A DNA stretch of 64,000 bases from Roseobacter sp. (GTDB lineage Bacteria > Pseudomonadota > Alphaproteobacteria > Rhodobacterales > Rhodobacteraceae). Positions within the stretch are counted from its first letter, which is position 1. Every line of letters begins with the position of its first letter. The stretch lies in the NCBI GenBank assembly GCA_002731875.1, contig PCCY01000021.1:1-64000 (forward strand), written 5' to 3'. The notes under the pieces are model-generated. The model did no database searches. It worked only from the letters and a program-made list of their open reading frames with translations, and was not told the origin of the DNA. Shown piece by piece: positions 44,777 to 52,379 of this stretch. Both the position numbers and the translations under genes were made by a program.

Positions 44777-46216
44777 ATGTTTTCAAAGTACAAAAAGCAA
44801 GGTGACGCTCCGTCGGTCGGACAGATCGCTGCAGTAAAAACTGCCCCAGAACTATCAACCGAGCCGGTTTCACCCAAACCCGTTTCAATACGCCGTGCTT
44901 CGCTTCCTGCAAATGTCGCCCCCCTGGACAGAGATCTGAAACGGAAACAGCGGATGGGCGACATCAAGCTCGAGCTGCACCGCGCGCTTCTGGATAATCT
45001 CAACCTCGCAGCGTTGGAACATGCGAGCGAACAGGACCTGCGTACCGAAATCAACGAGATATCGGCCGAAATCCTCTCGGAAAAGTCCATCGTCCTTAAC
45101 CGTGAAGATCGCAACCAGCTGAATTCCGAGCTTTATGATGAAGTGACCGGTCTAGGCCCGCTTGAGACCTTGCTGAAAGACGACAGTGTCAATGACATCC
45201 TGGTTAACGGCCCGCAGCAAATTTTCGTTGAACGCGACGGCAAGCTGCAACTTACAGACGTCACGTTCAAGGATGAGAAGCACTTGCTTCGGATCATCGA
45301 CAAGATCGTGTCGGCGGTGGGCCGGCGTGTCGATGAAAGCAACCCCTATGTCGATGCGCGCCTCAAGGACGGTTCGCGCTTTAACGCCATGGTTTCCCCC
45401 ATCGCGGTGGACGGCAGTCTTGTGTCTATCCGCAAGTTCAAGAAGGACAAACTGGGGATAGATGATCTGGTTGCTTTCGGGGCATTTTCCGAAGAGATGG
45501 CCGCTTACCTACAGGCTGCGGTAGCCACGCGCCTGAATGTAATCGTATCCGGTGGTACAGGTTCAGGCAAAACCACCACGCTGAATGCGCTTTCGTCATT
45601 CATCGACAATGATGAACGCATTTTGACGATCGAGGATACCGCCGAACTTCAGTTGCAACAGACCCATGTTGGCCGGATGGAAAGCCGCCCGCCGAATGTC
45701 GAAGGCAAAGGTGAAGTATCGCCACGCGACTGTCTGAAGAACGCGCTGCGTATGCGCCCAGACCGCATCATCGTCGGGGAAACCCGTGGCGAAGAAGTTA
45801 TCGACATGCTTCAGGCAATGAACACCGGCCACGACGGTTCAATGACAACGATCCACGCCAACTCGGCGCGCGATGGCGTCAGCCGACTGGAAAACATGAT
45901 CGCGATGGCGGGGATAGAGATGCCGCTCAAGGCCGTGCGGTCGCAAATTTCGTCGGCGGTCAACCTGATCGTTCAAGCGTCGCGGCTTCAGGATGGGTCG
46001 CGCCGCATGACCTCGATTACCGAGATCACCGGGATGGAGGGTGACGTTATCTCCATGCAGGAGATTTTTCGCTTTCAACGCGTCGGCCTGACCCCCGAAA
46101 ACAAGATCATCGGGCATTATACCGCCACCGGAGTGCGTAGCCATTACTCAGAGAGATTCAGGATGTGGGGCTATGATTTGCCTGCGTCGATCTATGAACC
46201 CGTCGTGGCGAAATAA
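44777..46216 (+). CDS. cpaF: Flp pilus assembly ATPase CpaF/TadA
   Basis: 479 aa, type II/IV secretion ATPase. Walker A is [16 protein letters not shown] (about residue 258), the Asp box is [12 protein letters not shown], Walker B is [14 protein letters not shown], and the His box is [14 protein letters not shown]. An N-terminal region of about 90 residues includes the conserved [18 protein letters not shown]. It powers pilus extension and possibly retraction on the cytoplasmic face. tadB follows after 12 bp. Confidence 0.96.
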   Translation: MFSKYKKQGDAPSVGQIAAVKTAPELSTEPVSPKPVSIRRASLPANVAPLDRDLKRKQRMGDIKLELHRALLDNLNLAALEHASEQDLRTEINEISAEILSEKSIVLNREDRNQLNSELYDEVTGLGPLETLLKDDSVNDILVNGPQQIFVERDGKLQLTDVTFKDEKHLLRIIDKIVSAVGRRVDESNPYVDARLKDGSRFNAMVSPIAVDGSLVSIRKFKKDKLGIDDLVAFGAFSEEMAAYLQAAVATRLNVIVSGGTGSGKTTTLNALSSFIDNDERILTIEDTAELQLQQTHVGRMESRPPNVEGKGEVSPRDCLKNALRMRPDRIIVGETRGEEVIDMLQAMNTGHDGSMTTIHANSARDGVSRLENMIAMAGIEMPLKAVRSQISSAVNLIVQASRLQDGSRRMTSITEITGMEGDVISMQEIFRFQRVGLTPENKIIGHYTATGVRSHYSERFRMWGYDLPASIYEPVVAK

Positions 46217-46228
46217 GGAACCCGTATC

Positions 46229-47191
46229 ATGAGCGCTGAACCAATTATCTATGGCCTGATCTTCATTGGGGTTCTTGTCTTGGTCGAAGGTCTGTACCTG
46301 GTCGCCTTTGGCAAATCCATCAGCCTGAACAGCAGGGTGAACCGCAGGCTGGAAATGCTGGAAAAGGGCGGCCCCCGCGCCGAGGTTCTGGACAAGCTGC
46401 GCAAGGAAATGCAGCAGCATATGAACAACAAATCCATTCCTATCTATTCAATACTGGCTGAAAAAGCACAAAAAGCCGCCATCGCTTTTTCACCCAAGCA
46501 GTTGATCATGATCATGGGTGGCTTGTCTGCCGTGGCGTTCTTTGGCCTGACAATCGGAACGACCACCGAATTCCTGATCAGGGTTTTGATATCTGCTGGG
46601 ATCGGGATAGGTGCCGTCTATTTCTGGATCGCTGCAAAAGCTAAAAAGCGGATGAGCATGATCGAAGAGCAACTGCCCGACGCGGTCGAACTGATGGTCC
46701 GTTCGCTGCGTGTGGGTCATCCGTTCACCAATGCGATTTCCATCGTCTCAAAGGAGATACAGGACCCTTTGGCGTCAGAGTTCGGGGTCATCGCGGATGA
46801 AGCCGCCTATGGCCGCGATATCGGTGAAGCCTTGAAAGACATGGCCGAACGGCTGGACATGCAGGATTTGCGGTTTCTGGCGGTTGCTGTCACGATTCAG
46901 CAGCAGTCGGGTGGGAACCTTGCGGAAATCCTCGCAGGCTTGGCCAAGGTTATTCGCGCCCGGTTCCGTCTATTCCGCCGGGTCAGTGCCATCACCGCCG
47001 AGGCAAAGTGGTCAGGAAAATTCCTGTCGGCGTTTCCAATCGGTGCCTTGATCCTAATCAACTTGGGCGACCCGAATTATTACGACGAGGTAATGACCCA
47101 TCGCTTGTTCGTGCCTGGCTGCATCGCCGTGGGATTGTTTCTGGGTGCGAATTTGCTGGTCATGCGCAAGCTTACAGACATCAAGGTTTAA
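46229..47191 (+). CDS. tadB: Tad pilus inner-membrane platform protein TadB
   Basis: 320 aa with hydrophobic segments at about 5-25, 87-108, 112-130, 268-285 and 295-313. The T2SF domain (about 150-275) has ELMVRSLRVGHPFTNAISIV and FLAVAVTIQQQSGGNLAEIL, the GspF-like signature. It forms the membrane platform with TadC, which follows 11 bp later. Confidence 0.94.
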   Translation: MSAEPIIYGLIFIGVLVLVEGLYLVAFGKSISLNSRVNRRLEMLEKGGPRAEVLDKLRKEMQQHMNNKSIPIYSILAEKAQKAAIAFSPKQLIMIMGGLSAVAFFGLTIGTTTEFLIRVLISAGIGIGAVYFWIAAKAKKRMSMIEEQLPDAVELMVRSLRVGHPFTNAISIVSKEIQDPLASEFGVIADEAAYGRDIGEALKDMAERLDMQDLRFLAVAVTIQQQSGGNLAEILAGLAKVIRARFRLFRRVSAITAEAKWSGKFLSAFPIGALILINLGDPNYYDEVMTHRLFVPGCIAVGLFLGANLLVMRKLTDIKV

Positions 47192-47202
47192 GGGGTTCCG
47201 AC

Positions 47203-48171
47203 ATGCAGATAATCACGACTGTTAACGAAATGCTTGGACCTATCGGCTTGATAGCGGTGTTAGGTGTCCTTGGGGTGATGATGGTGGCCACAACCGTTAT
47301 CATGATGCTTCGCCAACCCGAGGATCCGCTGGCCAAACTCAAACGTAATCAGACCAACGCAAACGCCGGCGCAAATCAACAACGCCTCCGGCAGTCTGAC
47401 CGGAACGAACAACTGCAAAAGTTTGCCAAATTTCTCGAGCCTGAAAACGTAGAGGAGCTGAGTGCCAAGGCGTTGATGTTGCGACAGGCAGGTTATCGGT
47501 CGCGTGATGCCGTTCGGTTTTTTCACTTTGCCCAGATGGCCCTTGGCATTGCGGGGCTGGTTATCGGCGTCGTCTACGTGAACTTTCTAGGGGGCGGTGA
47601 AGGTCTGAGCACCAATAAGATGATGCTTTATACCGTTGGGCCCGGCGGCATCGGCTATTATTTACCACGCTACTGGATCACAAAACGTATCGAGGCGCGA
47701 AAGGAACAGATTACCCGTGGTTTTCCCGATGCCCTGGACATGATGCTGGTCTGCGTCGAAGCCGGCCAGTCGCTGGACCAGTGCATCGTGCGCGTGGCAA
47801 AGGAATTGCGCGCCTCTTACCCGGCCCTGGCGGAAGAATTCGAAATCGTGGCCTACGAGATGAAAGCCGGCAAGGAGAAGGTCGGCGTATTGAACGATAT
47901 GGGAGAACGCTGCGGTGTTCAGGACGTGGCTTCGTTTGTGACGGTGCTGGTGCAATCTGCGTCTTTCGGAACATCGATTGCGGATGCGCTTCGGGTCTAT
48001 GCGTCAGAAATGCGGGACAAACGAGTTATGCGTGCGGAAGAAGCCGCAAACAAGTTGCCAACAAAGATGACACTTGCCACTATGATGCTCACTGTTCCGC
48101 CGTTGCTGATTATTCTGGTCGCACCTTCGGTGATGGGCATTACACAACTAGGTTCCGCAGGACCCAAATGA
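47203..48171 (+). CDS. tadC: Tad pilus inner-membrane platform protein TadC
   Basis: 322 aa. A helix at about 14-36 is followed by the charged linker, helices at about 115-135 and 150-165, the T2SF domain with FPDALDMMLVCVEAGQSLDQ and FVTVLVQSASFGTSIADALR, and a last helix with LTVPPLLIILVAPSVM. ATG at 47203 is chosen since it lies just after the tadB stop; the longer frame runs inside tadB. Its TGA overlaps the next ATG (ATGA). Confidence 0.93.
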   Translation: MQIITTVNEMLGPIGLIAVLGVLGVMMVATTVIMMLRQPEDPLAKLKRNQTNANAGANQQRLRQSDRNEQLQKFAKFLEPENVEELSAKALMLRQAGYRSRDAVRFFHFAQMALGIAGLVIGVVYVNFLGGGEGLSTNKMMLYTVGPGGIGYYLPRYWITKRIEARKEQITRGFPDALDMMLVCVEAGQSLDQCIVRVAKELRASYPALAEEFEIVAYEMKAGKEKVGVLNDMGERCGVQDVASFVTVLVQSASFGTSIADALRVYASEMRDKRVMRAEEAANKLPTKMTLATMMLTVPPLLIILVAPSVMGITQLGSAGPK

Positions 48172-48767
48172 CCCCGATAACACTCCGCAAGCGTCGCCTT
48201 GAGCTTGTGATCTGTCTTGTGTTCCTATTCGGATTGACTGCCTGCTCTGCGGGCAGTTTTTCCGATTCATCGGGGTTCAAAAAACCAACCAGCCCCTATG
48301 CTCCCGGCATCAACCAACGCAAGGATGCCCAAGACGGCATCGAAGTAGCGCATCGCCTGATGCAGGCCGGCGAATACGAATTGGCGATCCGCGCGTTCAA
48401 TCGTGCGGCGCTTGCCACCTCGCTCGATGCAGAAATTCTCTCCGGACTGGGCAGCGCGAACCTTGGTTTGGGTCGGCTGGGTCAGGCAGAAGATCTTTTG
48501 CGCAGTGCCGTAGAAATCGATGATACACGCCCCGAAGTTTGGAACAACCTCGGGGTGGTCCTGATGGAGCGTGGCAAACTGGCCGAAGCAAAACTGACGT
48601 TTCGCAAGGCCTATGCGCTGGATAATGGCGAAAGTGACGCAATCCGCGACAATTTGCGCTTAGCACTCGCAAAATCGGAAAAATCTGTTACGGTTCAAGA
48701 TAAAGAAGAAAGCTATAAATTGGTGCGGCGCGGTTCGGGCGATTTTCTTATCCGGCCAGCATCATAA
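48168..48767 (+). CDS. TPR lipoprotein TadD-like, first
   Basis: 199 aa. The lipobox LTAC places the lipidated Cys at residue 26. Three to four tetratricopeptide repeats follow (about 65-165): EYELAIRAFNRAALAT, AEILSGLGSANLGLGRLGQA and PEVWNNLGVVLMERGKLAEA. TadD lipoproteins support outer-membrane assembly of the pilus machine. ATG overlaps the tadC stop, so translation is coupled; the longer upstream frame is inside tadC and rejected. Confidence 0.88.
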   Translation: MTPITLRKRRLELVICLVFLFGLTACSAGSFSDSSGFKKPTSPYAPGINQRKDAQDGIEVAHRLMQAGEYELAIRAFNRAALATSLDAEILSGLGSANLGLGRLGQAEDLLRSAVEIDDTRPEVWNNLGVVLMERGKLAEAKLTFRKAYALDNGESDAIRDNLRLALAKSEKSVTVQDKEESYKLVRRGSGDFLIRPAS

Positions 48768-48797
48768 AAGAGGCAGAGCAACAAAAGGACGCAAAAA

Positions 48798-49652
48798 ATG
48801 CGCCACCCCACTCTACTGACCGCCTGCTTTGCAGGTGTCATCACGCTTGCAGGCTGCGGTGACAAATCAGGTGACAACACGGTGTCACGCGCATTTCAGG
48901 ACGTGAATGTCGTCGATGAGTCCAATCTGAACGATGTCATGTTGACTGTCGGCGACCCGAACGAAGCGGTCACCTATTTTACACGCACCGCCAAAGAAAG
49001 CCCCGACCGCATTGATATCCAGCGTGGTCTTGCCAAATCCTTGATCCGCGCCAAACGGAACAAGGAAGGCGCTTCCGCCTGGGTCGTGGTGGTCAACATG
49101 GAAGACGCAACTGCCGATGACCAGGTCGAATATGCCGATGCCTTGATCCGCGCCGGCGAATGGGCAGAAGCCGAAAAGACCCTGGATGCCGTGCCACCGA
49201 CCCACGAAACCTATAACCGCTATCGCCTCGAAGCGATTATCGCGGACAGCAAGCAGGAATGGGCGAAGGCGGACAGCTTCTATGAAACAGCAATCGGCCT
49301 GACGACCACTCCCGGTTCCGTCTTGAACAACTGGGGGTACTCCAAGCTGACGCGCGGCGACTACAGCGCCGCCGAAAGGCTGTTCGGAGAGGCTATTCAG
49401 AACGATCCTTCCCTGTTCACGGCCAAGAACAACCTGGTTCTGGCCCGGGGGGCGCAGCGTGAATATACGCTTCCGCCAATCGAAATGGATCAGACAGAAC
49501 GTGCGCAGCTTTTGCATACTCTGGCCCTTTCGGCGATCAAGAAAGGCGACGTGGAAACTGGCAAGGGTTTGCTGCAAGACGCGATCAACACCCACCCGCA
49601 GCATTTCGAGGCGGCTGCCCGGTCTCTTCGCGCGCTTGAAAACGCTGGATAA
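48798..49652 (+). CDS. TPR lipoprotein TadD-like, second
   Basis: 284 aa. The lipobox LAGC places the Cys at residue 20. TPR-type helices run from about 55 to 275, including NEAVTYFTRTAKESPDRIDI, GSVLNNWGYSKLTRGDYSAA and LLHTLALSAIKKGDVETGKG. Having two adjacent TPR lipoproteins is usual in Rhodobacter-type tad loci. It lies 30 bp after the first and 6 bp before the prepilin peptidase gene. Confidence 0.87.
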   Translation: MRHPTLLTACFAGVITLAGCGDKSGDNTVSRAFQDVNVVDESNLNDVMLTVGDPNEAVTYFTRTAKESPDRIDIQRGLAKSLIRAKRNKEGASAWVVVVNMEDATADDQVEYADALIRAGEWAEAEKTLDAVPPTHETYNRYRLEAIIADSKQEWAKADSFYETAIGLTTTPGSVLNNWGYSKLTRGDYSAAERLFGEAIQNDPSLFTAKNNLVLARGAQREYTLPPIEMDQTERAQLLHTLALSAIKKGDVETGKGLLQDAINTHPQHFEAAARSLRALENAG

Positions 49653-49658
49653 TTCTCC

Positions 49659-50153
49659 GTGTCGATCAGCGTTTACGCCGCCATGTGGTTTCTGCCCTTC
49701 GTCGTACCACTGTGCCTGTACACAGCCTATACCGACATGGCTTCCATGCGGATTACCAATCCGACCGTTATCGCCCTCGCTTCGGTATTCGTCGTCATCG
49801 GGCCGATAGCGCTGCCTTTCGAGACTTATCTTTGGCATTTGCTCGCGATGTTCATTGCATTGATCGTCGGCATACTCGTGAATGCTGCGGGCATTATGGG
49901 CGCGGGTGATGCAAAATTCATCGCCGCAGCCACGCCCTTTGTGGCTTTGGGCGACTTGCGACTTGCCATGGCTCTGTTCATGGCCACTTTGGTTGCGGCC
50001 GTGGTGATCCATCGCGGCGTTAAACATACCCGATTGCGCCAGCTTGCCCCGCATTGGGTCAGTTGGGATCAACCCACGAAATTCCCCATGGGGCTGGCGC
50101 TTGGTACCGCGCTCGCATTCTATTTAATTCTCGGTGTGATCTTCGGGGCCTGA
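49659..50153 (+). CDS. cpaA: Prepilin peptidase CpaA/TadV
   Basis: 164 aa, A24 family with about five hydrophobic segments. The catalytic aspartates are in YTAYTDMASMRITN (about residue 25) and MGAGDAKFIAA (about 74, the GxGD motif). It has no N-terminal methylation domain, as usual for TadV. It would cleave the G/AVTVDW sites of the two Flp pilins. The start is GTG at 49659, 6 bp after the TPR gene stop. Confidence 0.92.
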   Translation: MSISVYAAMWFLPFVVPLCLYTAYTDMASMRITNPTVIALASVFVVIGPIALPFETYLWHLLAMFIALIVGILVNAAGIMGAGDAKFIAAATPFVALGDLRLAMALFMATLVAAVVIHRGVKHTRLRQLAPHWVSWDQPTKFPMGLALGTALAFYLILGVIFGA

Positions 50154-50218
50154 ATTACGCCATATTCGCCCCTTAGGGTATGCCCATAAGCGCTTACATC
50201 CGATCTGAAGGGCCGTTC

Positions 50219-51526
50219 ATGAATATGCACAGCAACGCCGTTATGGCACCTCCGCCGCCTCGTACTATCGAAGAAATGCGGCTGCCTTTAGTGATGATGC
50301 GAGACATTCTGATCAAGACAATTTTTCGCAAAAATACCAATTCGGTAAGCGACCTGGCAAAGGCGGTCCATCTGCCGGTTCAAGTTACCCAGGAGTTGGT
50401 TGACCTGGCGCGCGACCAGCGCCTGCTCGAGGCGACCGGAACGCTCAACGCCAATAGCTCCAACGAAATGGGGTATCAACTGACCGATCTCGGCAAGGCG
50501 CGCGCCTTGGATGCATTGGCGCAATCAGAATATTTCGGGGCGATGCCTGTTCCCTTGGACGTCTACCGTGAACAGGTAAAACGCCAGTCCGTCAAGAACA
50601 TGCAAATAACCCGTTCTCAACTCGAAGGCGCCATGGGCCATTTGGTGCTTCCGAATGAGCTGATCGGCAATCTGGGCCCTGCTGTCTCTGCGGGGCGATC
50701 AATCTTGATGTACGGCCCACCGGGCAACGGCAAATCGAGTATCTCAAACGGCATCCGCGACGCATTGGGCGATAAGATATACGTCCCCCGGGCGATCGAA
50801 TATGCCAGCCAGGTCATTACCGTCTATGATCCGATCGTGCACTCCGCCGCCGAGGATGACACGCAAGACCCCAACGCCCTGCGCCGGATCACCCGCTTTG
50901 ATAGCCGTTACGTAAAATGCGAACGCCCGACGGTGATCACCGGCGGGGAACTGACCCTCAATATGCTTGATCTGGTCTACAATCCGACCGCGCGGACCTA
51001 TCAAGCCCCGTTGCAACTGAAATCGACGGGCGGCATTTTCATTGTGGATGACCTCGGACGTCAGGCTGAACCGCCTCAAAGTCTGGTAAACCGCTGGATC
51101 GTCCCTCTTGAAGAAAACAAAGATATTCTCGCCCTCCAGTCAGGAGAAAAATTCGAGGTGCCTTTTGACACACTTGTAATTTTCTCTACCAACTTTCACC
51201 CTAACGAGATCTTCGATCAGGCTGCCCTACGGCGTATCTTTTACAAGATCAAGATAGATGGACCCAACCAAAAGAACTTTCTGAAAATATTCGCGATGGT
51301 AGCGAAAAAGCGCAAGGTCCCGCTGGACGAAGGGACGTTGATCCATCTTCTCAAACACAAGTACCCTACGATCAACAATGTATTCGCGAATTATCAGCCG
51401 ATTTTCTTGATCGACCAGATGATCGCGATCTGCGAATTCGAAGGCATCCCCAATCAGATGTCCCCTGACCTTATTGACCGTGCATGGGCGAACATGTTCG
51501 TCCAAGATGAAAAGATCATAAAATGA
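50219..51526 (+). CDS. Tad-locus-associated AAA-type ATPase
   Basis: 435 aa. An N-terminal region of about 130 residues resembles a winged-helix (NSVSDLAKAVHLPVQVTQEL, then YQLTDLGKARALDAL). The ATPase part has Walker A ILMYGPPGNGKSSIS (about residue 162), Walker B-like GGIFIVDDLGRQ, a sensor-like VIFSTNFHP and an Arg-rich FDQAALRRIFYKI. Related proteins at this place are described as predicted ATPases with chaperone activity linked to Flp pilus assembly, but their function is not established. AAGGG precedes ATG at 50219. Its stop overlaps the next gene (ATGA). Confidence 0.82.
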   Translation: MNMHSNAVMAPPPPRTIEEMRLPLVMMRDILIKTIFRKNTNSVSDLAKAVHLPVQVTQELVDLARDQRLLEATGTLNANSSNEMGYQLTDLGKARALDALAQSEYFGAMPVPLDVYREQVKRQSVKNMQITRSQLEGAMGHLVLPNELIGNLGPAVSAGRSILMYGPPGNGKSSISNGIRDALGDKIYVPRAIEYASQVITVYDPIVHSAAEDDTQDPNALRRITRFDSRYVKCERPTVITGGELTLNMLDLVYNPTARTYQAPLQLKSTGGIFIVDDLGRQAEPPQSLVNRWIVPLEENKDILALQSGEKFEVPFDTLVIFSTNFHPNEIFDQAALRRIFYKIKIDGPNQKNFLKIFAMVAKKRKVPLDEGTLIHLLKHKYPTINNVFANYQPIFLIDQMIAICEFEGIPNQMSPDLIDRAWANMFVQDEKIIK

Positions 51527-52308
51527 TCGTCGTCGCCGGATGTGGTCGCATGGGCGAACCCATGCTCGCCGCGCTGCGCCGTGCCGGGCATCAGGCATGG
51601 GGTTTCGACGTCGTTCCCAAAGACGACAGTTTCATAACCACCGACATTTCAAAGGTCTATGCACCTGTTGAAACCCTCATCACCGTCGTCCGCGACATCG
51701 CCCAGACGGAAGATGTGCTTTTCAACAAGCAGGCCTTTGTGGACTCGCCAAACCTCAAGCGCATCGTCGTATCCTCGACCCTGAGCCCCCGTTATGTTCA
51801 AAATCTCCGCGCACGTATCGCGCCCCATATCGCGCTGATAGACGCTCCAATGTCTGGTGCGAGGATCGCGGCTCAGCAGGCACGGCTAAGCTTCATGCTG
51901 GGCGGTTCGCAAACCGACATTGCCGCGATTCGACCCCTGTTGTCCGCAATGGGAAGCCATTTTCACCACATGGGCGACTACGGTGCCGGTATGCAGGCCA
52001 AAGTGTTGAACAATATGCTCGCGGCCGCAAACACCGCCATGACCCGACTTGTGCTAGACTGGGCCGACCACGCAGGCATCCACGAGGCGAACCTCCTCGC
52101 CCTTATCCACACCTCATCCGGCCAGAACTGGTTCGCCTCGGGAATGGAGGAAATAGAATTCTCGCGCGACGGCTATGCCCGGGACAATACCATCGGCATC
52201 CTGGTCAAGGATATCGCAAGCGCACTGGATGCCGCCCCTCCGGGCGCTGACATCGCGCTCCCCACAGCCATTCAATCCGCGATCGCAAACCTGAAACCGC
52301 GCCCCTGA
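51523..52308 (+). CDS. NAD(P)-binding beta-hydroxyacid dehydrogenase-like protein
   Basis: 261 aa. The Rossmann start MIVVAGCGRMGEPML, DAPMSGARIAAQQARLSFMLGG (substrate-binding signature with Ser-Gly-Gly altered to SGAR) and the catalytic Lys region GAGMQAKVLNNMLAAANTAM place it near 3-hydroxyisobutyrate dehydrogenase and 6PGDH-like enzymes. It is somewhat shorter than the usual 290-300 aa. The substrate is unknown. It is coupled to the ATPase gene by an ATGA overlap, an unexpected partnership. A GC-rich 3' element follows its stop directly. Confidence 0.83.
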   Translation: MIVVAGCGRMGEPMLAALRRAGHQAWGFDVVPKDDSFITTDISKVYAPVETLITVVRDIAQTEDVLFNKQAFVDSPNLKRIVVSSTLSPRYVQNLRARIAPHIALIDAPMSGARIAAQQARLSFMLGGSQTDIAAIRPLLSAMGSHFHHMGDYGAGMQAKVLNNMLAAANTAMTRLVLDWADHAGIHEANLLALIHTSSGQNWFASGMEEIEFSRDGYARDNTIGILVKDIASALDAAPPGADIALPTAIQSAIANLKPRP

Positions 52309-52354
52309 TTTCATTTTGCCGATAAACTCCGGGGGTGCGGGGGCTGGCCCCCGC
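52309..52354 (+). repeat. Stop-codon-anchored GC-rich 3' element, copy B
   Basis: Directly after the stop codon: TTTCATTTTGCCGAT, AAACTCCGGGGGTGCG, then GGGGGCTGGCCCCC and GC. It matches the element after argD (20361-20407) in order, spacing and orientation relative to the gene. Confidence 0.7.
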
Positions 52355-52379
52355 CCGGTTCGCACCTATTTAACCCAAC

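Noticed and set aside
48885..50072. 395-codon minus-strand frame opposite the TPR lipoprotein and prepilin peptidase genes
   Set aside because: It overlaps two genes with lipobox and catalytic motifs; no recognisable domain in the antisense reading.
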